Below, piece by piece: positions 22,806 through 34,600 of a DNA stretch of 64,000 nt. Numbering within the stretch: the first letter of the stretch is position 1; every line of letters begins with the position of its first letter. The notes beneath the pieces are model-generated. The model saw nothing but the letters and a program-made list of their open reading frames with translations, did not search any database and was not told the origin of the DNA. Position numbers and translations under genes: made by a program. This stretch comes from Lojkania enalia (lineage: Eukaryota; Ascomycota; Dothideomycetes; Pleosporales), in assembly GCA_010094045.1 (NCBI GenBank), contig ML986707.1:66884-130883 (forward strand). Reading direction: 5' to 3'.

Positions 22806-24845
22806 ATGAAGGGACTTCTCACAGCTTCTTCGGCCGTGTTGTCTTTGGCTGGAAGGGCTGTAGCAACTCCCCTGCAAGCCCGGTCCGACCCGATTCGCTT
22901 CACTGGACCCTTCAGTATCAACACTGACTCGGTTCATAACATTCATGTCACTTACGAAGACGAATCTTTCGAGGGTGATGTCACCGTTGTGTATGGGGGG
23001 TGCCATATGAAAGAAAGCCATGAACGACATCACGAGGTCGGCTCTACGTACATTCGCCGCGATGCTCGTCCTGAGCGTTTTGTCTGGATCGTTCCAGAAG
23101 AAACGATCCACGGCGGGTGTCTACATGCCTATTCTGGACCTAGGCTCATTGGACGTTCTGATCCTATTTCTGTGGCCAGAAACCTCCGAAAACGCCAGGA
23201 AATTGCTGAAGTTGCTGACGTGACTGGCCCTTGGTTCGACGGCGTTGCTTATATGCAGAATAAAGCGAATAATGCTTCTTTCGTTGCTGTCGCCAAGAGC
23301 AAGAAGATTGCTATTGTAGGAGGCGGCATGTCTGGTCTTCTCACTAGCCATCTTCTCGAATCTGTTGGTATCTACGACTGGCACATCACTGAGAGCAGCC
23401 AGCGCATTGGGGGACGTATCCGAACCAAGTACCTCGCTGGCTCTACCCCTGAACAGTACCAGTATCAAGAGATGGGGCCTATGCGGTTTCCTTTATCCGT
23501 CCAGTACCCCGATACCAACGAGACACTAGAGATTCAGGACCACAAGATGGTCTTCCAGTTGGGTGACGTTCTTAATCAGATGAACAACAATGACCCTAAG
23601 CTTGCTGTCAATTTCATCCCCTGGATTCAGTCTAGCCCCAATGTGCCGGGGAACTCCAACGGCTATCGTTTGCCCAATGGCCGTATCCCTAGCGTATCTC
23701 AGATCGCTGCAAACTCGAGCTTGAGATTGCCTGGATATGAAGCTCCTGACCCCGAAGCTGAGGAAGAGGCCGAGGAGGCACTCGAGGAGTTGTATGATGA
23801 GACGTATGACAGGCTACGCAACGCATCTCAGAACGTCTTCCAAGCGCACAAGGAGGCCATCGAACGGGGCTTGTTCCACTGGTCCGAGGCTGCTTATCTG
23901 AGATATCACTTGAACTTGACTGCCGACATGGTCGATTTCGTTGCAGGCGCTAGCGACCACTCTGCGATGTGGGATATCTATGACTCTGTGTACTTCGGTG
24001 CAACTAATTGGAGGACCATTGATAAAGGTCTCGAATCTTTGCCTCGTGCATTCCTCCCGCACGTCCAGGACAGACTCACACTTGGGCGCAAGGTTGAGGG
24101 ACTCGTCCACAACAATGAAACTGGCAAGATTTCACTTACTTGGCGAAGCGATCCATTTGCGATGGAGCCAGAGAGCGAGGATTATGACTACGCCGTTGTT
24201 GCTGTTCCCTTCTCCAAAGTCCGGCTTTGGAACTTGCCAAGGTACTCTTCGCTCTTGTATCGCGCGATTACCACTATGAACTACCAGCAGTCTTGCAAGG
24301 TGGCCCTTCACTACAAGACCCGTTTCTGGGAGAAGCTTGACCCACCTATCAACGGAGGCTGCGGCTCGACCGATATTTATGGCATCGGCTCCGTCTGCTA
24401 CCCATCCTACGAAATCAACTCGACGGGTGCCGGTGTCATTCTCGCTTCGTACACAAGCGGCACCTCGGCTCGCTCTGTAGCCGCTCTCAGCACGAGCGAC
24501 CACATCGGCATGGTCCAGCGTGCCATGGTTGAAATCCATGGCGATGTTGCCACCGAGCAATTTACTGGCGCATATGACCGACAGTGCTGGGAGATCGACG
24601 AACACCAAGCCGGCGCCTGGGCTTCACCATTCCTCGGCCAGCAAGATCTCTACTTGCCGGCATACTACAACACTGAGTTCAATACTATCTTCATTGGTGA
24701 GCACACGAGCTACACTCACGCGTGGATCTTCTCAGCCCTTGACTCGGCGGTTCGAGGCACCACGCAGCTATTGCTCGATATGGGTCTCGTAGATGAGGCT
24801 AAGCAAGTTGTGGAGACCTGGATGGGTCGGTGGATTCACTTGTAG
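22806..24845 (+). CDS. lao: secreted L-amino-acid oxidase (flavin amine oxidase family)
   Basis: A single exon of 679 residues. It oxidises L-amino acids with FAD to 2-imino acids and H2O2; the imino acids then hydrolyse to keto acids and ammonium. A signal peptide (about 1-20, ending AVATP) is followed by a pro-region ending at LRKRQE (Lys-Arg near 129-130), a likely Kex2 site, matching the prepro layout known for Neurospora L-amino-acid oxidase. The FAD-binding IAIVGGGMSGL lies at 168-178, ESSQRIGGRIRT at 196-207, and the C-terminal flavin motif FIGEHTSYTHAWIFSAL near 640-656. An acidic insertion (AEEEAEEALEE) sits mid-protein. Several sequons support secretion. Such enzymes serve nitrogen scavenging and peroxide-based antagonism. 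The divergent neighbour is a RidA-like imine deaminase. Confidence 0.93.
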   Translation: MKGLLTASSAVLSLAGRAVATPLQARSDPIRFTGPFSINTDSVHNIHVTYEDESFEGDVTVVYGGCHMKESHERHHEVGSTYIRRDARPERFVWIVPEETIHGGCLHAYSGPRLIGRSDPISVARNLRKRQEIAEVADVTGPWFDGVAYMQNKANNASFVAVAKSKKIAIVGGGMSGLLTSHLLESVGIYDWHITESSQRIGGRIRTKYLAGSTPEQYQYQEMGPMRFPLSVQYPDTNETLEIQDHKMVFQLGDVLNQMNNNDPKLAVNFIPWIQSSPNVPGNSNGYRLPNGRIPSVSQIAANSSLRLPGYEAPDPEAEEEAEEALEELYDETYDRLRNASQNVFQAHKEAIERGLFHWSEAAYLRYHLNLTADMVDFVAGASDHSAMWDIYDSVYFGATNWRTIDKGLESLPRAFLPHVQDRLTLGRKVEGLVHNNETGKISLTWRSDPFAMEPESEDYDYAVVAVPFSKVRLWNLPRYSSLLYRAITTMNYQQSCKVALHYKTRFWEKLDPPINGGCGSTDIYGIGSVCYPSYEINSTGAGVILASYTSGTSARSVAALSTSDHIGMVQRAMVEIHGDVATEQFTGAYDRQCWEIDEHQAGAWASPFLGQQDLYLPAYYNTEFNTIFIGEHTSYTHAWIFSALDSAVRGTTQLLLDMGLVDEAKQVVETWMGRWIHL

Positions 24846-24886
24846 GTGAGAATTCTGAGATAGAAAAGTCATGATTTATGATAGAC

Positions 24887-24940
24887 GAATGAATGAATGA
24901 ATGAATGAATGAATGAATGAATGAATGAATGAATGAATGA
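24887..24940. repeat. (GAAT)n microsatellite, about 13 units
   Basis: A perfect tetranucleotide tract lies 42 bases after the oxidase stop codon, so it is probably within that gene's 3' untranslated region. Length variation between strains is likely. Confidence 0.95.
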
Positions 24941-26167
24941 CGCATCATTATCATTATTTAGCATGTGTCCTGGTCATTCTGCTAAAACTGAGTCTTTGTA
25001 GTACAATTTTTTTAATAAAGAAAGTTCGGTGATGATTGATCGCATCTGTAATGAGCTAGGAGGTGAGGGTGAAATAAGCTATATGAAGCTTCTTGTTACA
25101 GTATTTGTTACTGATCGAGGGTGAGACAGGCTGTTTCATGATGCAACTAGCAAATACTAGTTGATTACGATGCTAATAACAATGTATCAAAACTCAAAAG
25201 ATTCGTCACAAGGTGGGAGACATATCTCAATATACTCTGATATTGGAGACCATTACTCAGCTTCCTCCTCTCTCAATTCTTCCTTCAAACATAGTGCATA
25301 ATGACTTCCGTCTTCGGCACTGCGCCGACCAAGACCGAAAGTATTATGAGCTTTTTGTCGTGAATTAATTTTGCATTATTAGTGTTTCAAGTTTTTCTGC
25401 CTTCCAGTACTGGTAGTTTGATAAATTGAGCTTGGAATATCTCATCAAAGCCGGTACAGTGTAGTATTAATGAGAGAATGGAGTAAATAATTCCTTTGCA
25501 GCACCAATCTGCGAGTTTTCTCTTTCGGCGGGGAATTAGGCTTAGCCCCCAACTCTAGCTCACGCCACATGGTATGCCTCCGACGCCTTGCCTTGATACG
25601 ACATAGACGCGTGACAGTAGGTTGCTAAAAACGCAGAGGCTATTGGATAAGGAAGCGAAGCACCTACACCGGTGAAGCCTGGGTAGTCTCCGATAACGAA
25701 CGAGCTGGCCTGGTATGCCTCCTAGATCTTTCAAGCTCAAAAGGTCAGCTTTAGCACACCCATTTTCGTTCCTGAAACCTAGACCACGATACCATTGACT
25801 GAGTTTCGGTACTCTTATTCTGTCACACAGCCGGCTGCACACATCCTTACGTTAGTAGAGCCGGTTCGGGGTTCGCCTGTCCTTTCAGCCGTCCTCAATA
25901 CCCTGTCCTTCGTCATTTGCTGCTCGTTCGCTTCCAAAATTCCCCATCTTGTTCGCACCCTAATGTATCTGCGAACTCCAAGAATAGTGTAAGGTAAACC
26001 CCGCCAACAATAAGAACATCCATTTTTGACGGGAATAAGCAATCCTACCCCTCAATATCAACCATAGGAGCTTTGCCTAAGCGCGAAGGCTTCTCCCGGT
26101 TACCACCGTCCGCAAAGGACTCTTTTCCTATTATGATAGCATAAAACATTAGGCATATTTTCATTGC
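24941..26167. other. gap: no gene recognised
   Basis: AT-rich after the microsatellite. The small frames at 25555-26042 lie on both strands and show no motif. The right end is the promoter of the C2H2 gene. Confidence 0.4.
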
Positions 26168-26993
26168 ATGGATATGGAGTTTTTCGATGCATTTCCGGAG
26201 TTCAATACCCGTCATTTTCATTCTACTCAGCATTGTAATGTGATTTCACCTTTTCACTCGGAATACGATCTCAATCCTGTCATTTTTGCTCATCTTCTTC
26301 CATCTTCTCGTACGGATTCAACGGAATTTTCTTTGGCGCCTAGTCCAGTTGTTAGCTCTACTGAGCACTCTACTGCATCATTACGGACCGTGTCTGGCTC
26401 TCCTATCGATTCTTTTCAAAGCGATAGCTCTGATTTCTTATATCTTGATACCTACATTCCTGCATCACTTGGGAACGATGAATTTAGCGCGGGCAGCGTT
26501 CCACAAAGTGTTCGCGAACAAGACAGCGACGATTCAGATTTCTTCATTATGTCCGAAAAGCATGACAACACATGCGAATCCCCTCAGCCTGTAACCTACG
26601 ACCATGCTCAAGCCATAGCTCCGTCAGACGAATCCGGCTCTTCAACACCCGAGGACAAACACCCCTGCACCTACTGCGGCGAATCCTTCGACAAATTGTA
26701 CCAAAGGAAGTAAGCCTCACTTCACATATCATCCTTTCCATATTCTAACGCCGGATCCACACAGCAAGCACATCAGCCGTAAACACAACCGCCGCTACAC
26801 GTGCACGGTATCCGGATGCCGCAATGAACCGTTCGGCCTCCGATGCGATCTCGAGCGCCACGTACGCGCGGTTCACCATCCGCGGCCGGTGGAGTCTCTA
26901 GTTCAATGCACGTATGACGGGTGCTCGAAGAGTTTTTCGAGGAGGGATAACATGCTAAAGCATTGTAGGAAGATGCACGCATTGTCAACTTGA
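26168..26993 (+). CDS. C2H2 zinc-finger protein (three fingers)
   Basis: Exons are 26168-26709 and 26765-26993 (55-nt intron, GTAAGC, branch CTAAC), 256 residues. Splicing completes three consecutive fingers at the C-terminus: CTYC-x12-H-x4-H starting before the intron, CTVSGC-x13-H-x4-H and CTYDGC-x12-H-x4-H ending HCRKMH. The N-terminal 160 residues are acidic and Ser-rich (for example REQDSDDSDFF and DESGSSTPEDK), as in an activation domain. It is likely a nuclear DNA-binding regulator with unknown target. It lies alone between two gene-poor stretches and may be specific to this lineage. Confidence 0.85.
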
Positions 26994-29812
26994 TGCTGAT
27001 TTTGCTATTGAAATTCTCGTTTTTAGTAAGAGTTTTTGGGCGACTTGCAGATTTAGCTCCGCTGCAGAATTCTTTAATGCAAATAGCAATCCAGCGGACG
27101 AGGAACATGGCTCTATGAAAAAGAAATATAAGAATTTCCACGTACGAGCTCGCAGTATGACTAGCAATGTGGCAACATGTTCTCCTATGCTCACTAGCGC
27201 CTTATCTACACGCGCGTGGCAACTTAGTGCCTCGGTGCGCCGACAAGACCCGTCGGGTCAATGTTAGCATTTCATTTCACCCTTATACCCGATATCAACG
27301 TATTTGAAGCTCTGAATACATTATTTAATAATGTTTTGCTAAGTAGTCGTTGGGTCGTGTAGGTTGCACGAGGGACAAGTAGATCGCACATAATTGACGC
27401 CACTCTGACTACGTGTGGCAGCAAGGATTCTTTAAGATTTGAAGCATATATATTTCGGGATGGCTTCATTCTATGGGCTCCTGCAACCTATGCTTCCCTG
27501 TGGAGCAGCTTTGCGTAGGAAAGAAACATGATTGGTAGAATCCCCACTCCGTCAGGACAACCTATCTTGAATCATGCACAAAGCTCCCCACCGGCTCCTG
27601 CATAAGAAACCCGCCTAAATTTGGCCTCATTTGATGAGAATAAGGTTTTTCCTATACTTATTGCCAGAATTAGAGACTGAGTCGCCACACAAACTCAAAC
27701 CCTGGAGCAATGCAATTCGGTACCTCCCTCCCTATCCCAGGATGTGTAGGTACCAGTCGGACTAGATATTATAAAGGCTAGGGGCGCTCACCGGTTTCTC
27801 GCTCTTACGCCTTTCTTCAAGATGCTGACTCTAGTAGAGGGAGAAATCAGATCGCGTGATTGTGGAAAGAATGGCGACTTCCGATACTGGATATTTAAAG
27901 CTAACACGCGAAAGAAACTCGAAACAATACCTACACAGTATCTCCACATGAAACCAAAGCAGCGGCTTTCTACCCTCGCACACCACGAGGACACTCCCCA
28001 CGCTATTATGGAACGGCACAGGAGCACATCCCCAGCCTAATCTCCCCATGCGATCGTTGTATTCTGTATCCGGATCTAGGCTAAGATGTAGAAGTGGGGC
28101 TTCCTGATTCTCCTACGGAATCTAGTGATTGAAGGTCTCACTATACAGGTAATTTGCCTACTTCGGGTTAGGAATGGACTGTCGAGTGAAGATGGGCAGC
28201 CCCAATCCGTTCTGCGATGTTAGAGATGAGGTGTTGCCTGAAAATGGATTCCGTCAAATATACCTAAACCGCCTCGAAGTATGGTCTGTTAAACATTTCC
28301 TCGTCGCGGGTGCATTTAATCCTAACACCCTTAACCATTGCTAGTGCACACTAAGCACAGTCCCGAAGGAATAAGTCGACAGCGGATCGGAAGTCGGTGA
28401 TTTCAAGATCTTGATATTTCCACAGGTCTAAAGCAACTCCTGACTTGCTATAGGCCACGAATGGACCCCTCCAATCATAGAACTCCTAACCATGATTGGT
28501 CCTAGTGATCGCTGCGATACTCTTGCTCGGCTTTGGCCCATCGATAAGCAATTCATCGCGATGACGGAAAAGATTGTATCGGAGAGCCTCCTCCCTGAGA
28601 TTGGGTTGTGTTGAACCGTAAAGCCCTAAATGGGAACACTAGAGCCAAATATTGGACCTTGGTCTTGAGCATCGAACCCGTAAGCGGAGGGTCGATAGCA
28701 AAAAAGCTCAACTGAGCCTAGGGTTTTCCTCATCGACAAGGAAGAAGATTGCTCGGTAGTGTGCCTCTGTCGGTCGGTTCAAATCATCAAACTAGGAGAA
28801 GGATGCGCAGAGTATTATATGGATACCCCAATCCGCACGCTAGCATACGTCTGGATAATAGCAAGAGCTTTTCAATCGGTTACATAGACAAGCATTAGTC
28901 TTATTCCAAACTGCGCATAGACCTAACATGTCTAGGCACGGCAAGAAGGGTGTGTCGTATCTCGTGGGAACCCTTGCGGGGCAAAACACAAGAGGGCCGA
29001 AGGATGAGCCTCGGTCAACGCCGCATGTTCGTTAGTCCTATGAGTAGTTCCTTCCAAAAGGTAGGGGACAAAAGTTGGTTCGACAGTGTAAAAGCGGAGG
29101 CAGTCCAGGTCGTGCTTGAAAAGCCCTCTAAGCTAGCATAGTGAAAGGCTGATGGAATAGCGTTGAACTAATGAATTATACGCTTGTAAAGCCAGCCAAC
29201 AAATTTATTACTTGCACTGCCTCGACAGGATCTAAGCAAACCAGCCCCACACAGCTCAAACTTTCATTTGTTGGAACTGCGAAAGAAGTGTTCACTTACA
29301 TATTATCTAGCGTGCACTTATGCTTAGACCTTGCATATCTCAAATATAAATCCTTGTTGCCTTTCAAGTTTCATTAATTTACCTCATCACCCTAAGCCGG
29401 TTTGCCTAACGCAAATGGAACTCTCTTGAAATCGAACGATGCCTTCCTCGATAATGATGCTATTATTATTATAGCTGTGAGTGAGAATATGACAAAGTTT
29501 CGATATCCAAAGGAGTTTCTGGGGCTTCTTTTGTTTACTTGAAATCTAGGAGCGCCACATGGCATGGGATGCTTACTACGGCTTTGGCATTTTCTGCCTA
29601 GCTAACTTATTTGTGGTGTGGAGCTGCTAAAGATATATCCAAACCAATTTCCTCTACTAAAAACTCATCAAATAGCGCTACGGCTTTAGATATTAGAAAA
29701 CAAGCTAAATTAAACCGACTTATTTCTCCAGACCTAAACACAATACTTGAAGGCCGATCAAAGATTCAACTTCTGACGCCATGTCGCCCAACTCAAAACG
29801 CTATCCCAACGA
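26994..29812. other. gap of 2.8 kb: decayed DNA with coding-like fragments
   Basis: No intact gene. From 28863 to 29141 one plus-strand frame reads KSFSIGYIDKH, a TAG, then about 75 codons without a stop (including ARRVCRISWEPLRGK and SVKAEAVQVVLEKPSK). Near 28200-28340 another frame reads VRDEVLPENGFRQIYLNR. They look like mutated coding sequence but I cannot name the family. The rest is AT-rich with many stops. Confidence 0.4.
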
Positions 29813-30853
29813 TCAAGGCCACAAAGTGACCCTATCCGACAAGTACGACAGGTCAACATCCGGTATTTGTTCGCCATCTGCAAAGAACCTCAGCGCCCGG
29901 TTACCACTCCAAGCTGGATTCTCATCCCCTATTCATTAGTTAGTAATTCATTCCTAGTCCTTAACTACCACCAAATACGCACCAATCCAATGCCCAGCCT
30001 TGGGGATCAATTCCGCCACAAAGTTGTCGCTAACACCGGACCAACTGGAATTCAACAACGCCACAGGGGCGAAGCTCGCCTCGCCGCCAAGCGCCAACAG
30101 CGGCATGTGCAGCCTATTCCCGTTGTCGAACGCCGCGGTGAAGTACTTCTCGTCGTCCCACGCCGCCGCGAAGTACATCATGCCGCTCCTCAGGAATCCC
30201 GGTTTGGAAATCTGCACCGTATATCTATTCAAGTGGTCCAGCGTCACCGCCTGCGTACCGGAATACGAGCCATGGAAAAAATACCAACTGAGCATCTCTC
30301 GTTCGCGGCCAGATATGAAGAATTCTGCAGCGTCGGGCACCGCGAAGAAAGCTAGCTGCCAGTTTTGGTAGAGGTCCGGGCTCGTCACGTTTGTGCTGTA
30401 TCCGTAGCCTGGGAGAGGGTAGTCTGCAAGGATAATGCGAGTGACGAGATCGGGATGTTCAATTGCGAGCGAAGCAGCGAGGCCGACGCCTTTGTCATGC
30501 GCGAAGACGTACGTCTGGTTGATGGACAGGAAGTCTAAGATTGCTTTGAGATCCGCGCCTGCTGCTTGAGCGGTGTAATTTCCAGTCCTCGAGAGCGAAG
30601 AGTCACCACAGCCGCGGATATCTGGGGCAATGACAGTGTGTTTCTGCGCAATTATTGGGCCAATGGTGTGCCATGTCAATGAATCTTGGGGAAAGCCGTG
30701 GACAAGGAGGACTGGTGGTCCCGAGCCGAAGTACCGGAAGTGGATGGAGACATCTTCGAGTTGGATCCGTTGATGATGCCAATCATCGAAGTTTGAGAGT
30801 TGGCCAAAAGTGACCTGGATGAGAAGGAAGGCGGATATAATGGAGTAGTGCAT
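29813..30853 (-). CDS. secreted alpha/beta hydrolase, epoxide-hydrolase/dehalogenase type
   Basis: Exons are 30853-29983 and 29928-29813 with a 54-nt intron (GTGCGT, ACTAACTAAT, TAG), 328 residues. Without splicing the protein would end in a false tail. Splicing restores AGHWIGDENPAW, the catalytic-His region. A signal peptide (about 1-18, ending FGQL) leads the protein. HGFPQDS is the HGxP oxyanion motif, and the nucleophile is Asp in FAHDKGVGLAAS, not Ser, which points to epoxide hydrolase or haloacid dehalogenase chemistry and away from esterase. Several sequons support secretion. The substrate is unknown. No related pathway genes are adjacent. Confidence 0.88.
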
Positions 30854-31664
30854 AGTGGCAGTTTTTGGCGCCTATCCTCCGAATTCCGACGTTGTACAGG
30901 GGCATTTATACTTGTTCAATGTCATGTTGGCAAGAAATGCAGCTTATACGAAGCACAGGCGTGGGCGCCCCAACCCATGCTTTGAAATGTTTACGGGGAA
31001 ATATCTTCCTCCAAGTTTGGCCAACTGCAGCTCCATTCTTTCCCCTTTCTATATCTCCGTTCGTCTGGCTGGTTCATTGCTATCGTATCTGTATTTCTCA
31101 GCGACCCACACCGCCGACGCCCACGGCCCCGCTGATTGGTTGAACGAGCAACGATCGTCGACAGGATTCCGTATTTAATCAGAACAGTCTACGGCGCATT
31201 CTAAATGAGAGAACAAGCGGAACAAATTCCGGCAAGGGGGTATTGCATTGTTCATAAGGCGCTTGTTTCTCCTGACGGTAGAAGCGAAAGTTGCCATAGG
31301 CGACTACTGTCAACAGGATCATTCTGAGCGGGACCTGCATACAGGCACGACATTGCATGCATGCCTTGGCATTTCAGAATAACGGCATCTCCATACCTAT
31401 GCGCTTTGAACCTTAATAGGAAATGTTATTAGCATATGAGCGGCTTTAGCTTTGCTCCCACCAAAGAGCAACTTGAACGTGCTAGCCAACCGATGCCGAG
31501 CCGGACCGAAACACTCATGTTAAAAGGGGAAATACGCAGCGATTACATTACAAACCCGGAATTTGATAGTAGTAACAAATCGAAATTGCATTCATAGGCT
31601 AATTAAAGCCTGCTTAACACGTTGAGCAATCGGACACCCACCCTGACGCCCGTCGAATTCGCAA
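30854..31664. other. gap: hydrolase promoter and MET10 3' region
   Basis: No gene seen. The small plus-strand frames at 30800-31178 overlap the hydrolase start and its promoter and have no motif. Confidence 0.45.
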
Positions 31665-34600
31665 CTAATACACCTCCAGCACATACCTCTGGGCCTCCTT
31701 GAGCGTCTCGATTTCTCTCCTAGAATCCACCTTCTTGCCACCCTTACCATGCTTCGCAACATGCTCGACCTCAATAGCCTCTTGTAGCACAGCAGTGACA
31801 TCCGGGACGGGCCAAGTCGGGCCACAAAGGTAGAATGATCCCTCCTTCTTCAGATAGGCAGAACGGATATCTCCAAGCGTCTGTCGCATACGATCTTGAA
31901 TATAAATCTTCTGCGGCTGATCACGCGAGAAGGCACGACCAAGGAGTGTAATGATACCAGCGTCTTGATAGGCTTCCCACTCTTCGCCATAAAGGTATTC
32001 TTCACGCTGGTGACGAGAACCCATGTAGAGAAGAACCTCGCCAATCTCGTGACCCTGCTGTTTCTGGTAGGCACGTTCTTGAATAAAAGCTCGGAAAGGC
32101 GCAAGCCCCGTCCCAAGACCTGCCATAATAATAGGCGCAGTGGTCTTGGGCGGTAATTTCATAACGGACGGTTTGACAGAGACGGTCACGGGAGAGCCGA
32201 CCTTCAAGCTATTAAGGTACTTTGTAGCTTGACCGAAGCGGTCACGACCCTTAGGATCAACCCAATTAACCGTGACGATAAGTAGGGAGACAGAGTTAGG
32301 AGTGACATGCTGTGATGAGGCAATAGAGTATTCTCGCCGCTTCATCGGATTAACAATGCGGACGATGTCGTGGAAGGATGGATGCGCAGAGGGAAACTCG
32401 AGGAGAATATCCGCGTACGTGACTGTGTCCACCTCAGCTCGGCGCTTGAACTCGGTGGCACCTTCAGGACCAGCGAGAGCTAGGAGGGTCGTTTTCTCGG
32501 CCTTGTCATCTGCAAACTCGGCAAGAGATTCATAGAAGCGCTTGGGAGGCCGCCCAAAGATATCAACGTTTTGAAGCAGGGACTGGTATACAGTGCGGTT
32601 GATCAAGACATCGGGATCCTCTCGAGACGGTACCTCGACTACCTCTTCAGGGTTAAGACCGTACCATTTGATGAATTCTTCCACCTCGGCCTTATCGTTC
32701 TCCGCATGGATCCCAAGTGCTTCTCCGATGGCGTATGTAAGTTCGGAGTCGCCGAGATCGAACTCGATATGGAAGATATTGCGATCATACGTAAGTGGAG
32801 TAAGACGGCGATGCTCCTTGACGTGTACAATAGACGTCTTGATACCAAGATCAGGACGGAGTACCGTCTCAGTTCCATATGCTTCCTTGAATGCCAGGCC
32901 TTTAGCGGCGATGGTCCACGATTTGAGGAGCATTGGCGGCTCTGGTTCCAAGCGGTTATATGCACTAAAGCTGTTGACATTGATATCAGAAGGAAGTTGC
33001 AGTGGCTGCACGTCATCGTCTACTGTGGCCCAACTGACCGGGACCTCGATCTCACGCAGAGCAGTGGCTAGCTCGTGAGATAGCTTTTCAAAGACCTCTA
33101 GGTTGCCATTCATAGCAGCTAATTTAGATAGTCCACTTGTGAGGAGATCTTCTCGCGCGATCTTGAGAAAAACCAATTGAGCAAGGTAGGTCTCGAGCGT
33201 AGGGTCCTCGGTAACACACTCGGAAAGTGTCGGGTCGAAGACGAAAAGTTCAACGTCTTTGCCAACAATAGTCTTTCTTAAGGCTGGAGAAAGTCTCTTT
33301 TCAATGTCCTCATCCTTCACACCGGGTAATTTGACAATAATCGAACTATCTCCTTTTACATTATTTAGAATATCGTATTCTTGAAGAAGAGTCTCGTCGC
33401 CAACGAAAGTAACGTCCGCCTGTTCGACAGAGTATGGAGCCTCAATGGTATAATCGGCATTGCGAATATCCGTCCGCACAACGCCGCCACGGACAAAATT
33501 GTCGTGCCCTGTTCGAACGAAAACATTCTTGGCAGAGTCTGAGGAGAGTAGTTTTCCAAGGACAACAGGCGATCCGGCGGACGGCGATTGATCCAGGTTC
33601 CAGAAAGTGTACTGGCGAACGTCGGTAGTGTTCAAAATATCCACGTATGAGCGAAGTTCTTCCGACTGAGTCTTCTCGCCATAGATTTGCTGGAAGACAT
33701 CCAGAATGTTGCTGGGCGTCCAAACTTGCTCGCGAGAATATTTAACATCTGCAACTTCTACATTCCTGTCAAACGAAAATTGAAGTGCGGCCAACACATC
33801 CGAATAGAGGGGAGAATATTCTGCATTATCAAATACAGCTGCCTCATCGTCCACTTGTCCAAGCACAGCAACGCTGCGAGTGCTCTTTGGTAGGGCCTCG
33901 AGGAAAGCCTCCTCAACGAAGGGTCGATAAACGCGCACATTGATAACACCAAGTTTATCTCCATCCTTTGCAAGGGCAGTTGCGATCTGTGCGGTTAATG
34001 ACGCCTCCACAGTGCCAAAAACAACCAGAACGCTCTCGGGTTCTTCATGTCCATAGTAGTCGAACAATTTATAGTCCTCCCCAAGCTCATCATTGAAGGC
34101 CTGAAGCAAACGCATAACGCGTCCTTCATTGTCCGAGTGCTTCTTATCGACTTCAGACACAGCCTTGAGCACAGCTGTGTAGCTGTTGTGCAACCTGGTC
34201 TTGTCTAGCGCATCAACCAATCTCGCGGTTTCTCGTCCCACGCTGATACCGTCGTACGTGTGGATAGTAGGGAGAATGCTAGACAAGAGCGTAGCAAATA
34301 GCGACATATGTTGCGTCTCGAAGACGGACGGGCTGCAGACCAACCCAAATCCTAGATCTTCCGCAAGCCGCAACGAGGAGACATAATCGGTAACAAGGCC
34401 GGCGGCAGCGTAGTCGAGGGCTGCAATATGGGCGGTGAGTGGGCTCGCAACGTTGTACAAAAGCGAAAGCTGGTCGAGCGCGGGTCGGAGATAGTGAAGA
34501 GCGGCGGAGGAGGCAACAATGGACTGGGGGATATGCCTCTTCTTCAAATCGAAGTCTTTTGAGAAAATGTAACCCAGCGCAATCGAGCCAGCGCCAGTCC

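Noticed and set aside
24887..24940. GAAT tract as a CRISPR-like array
   Set aside because: It is a simple tetranucleotide microsatellite without spacers, in a eukaryote.
32571..33078. Plus-strand ORFs of about 165 codons opposite MET10
   Set aside because: Antisense shadows of a conserved exon.
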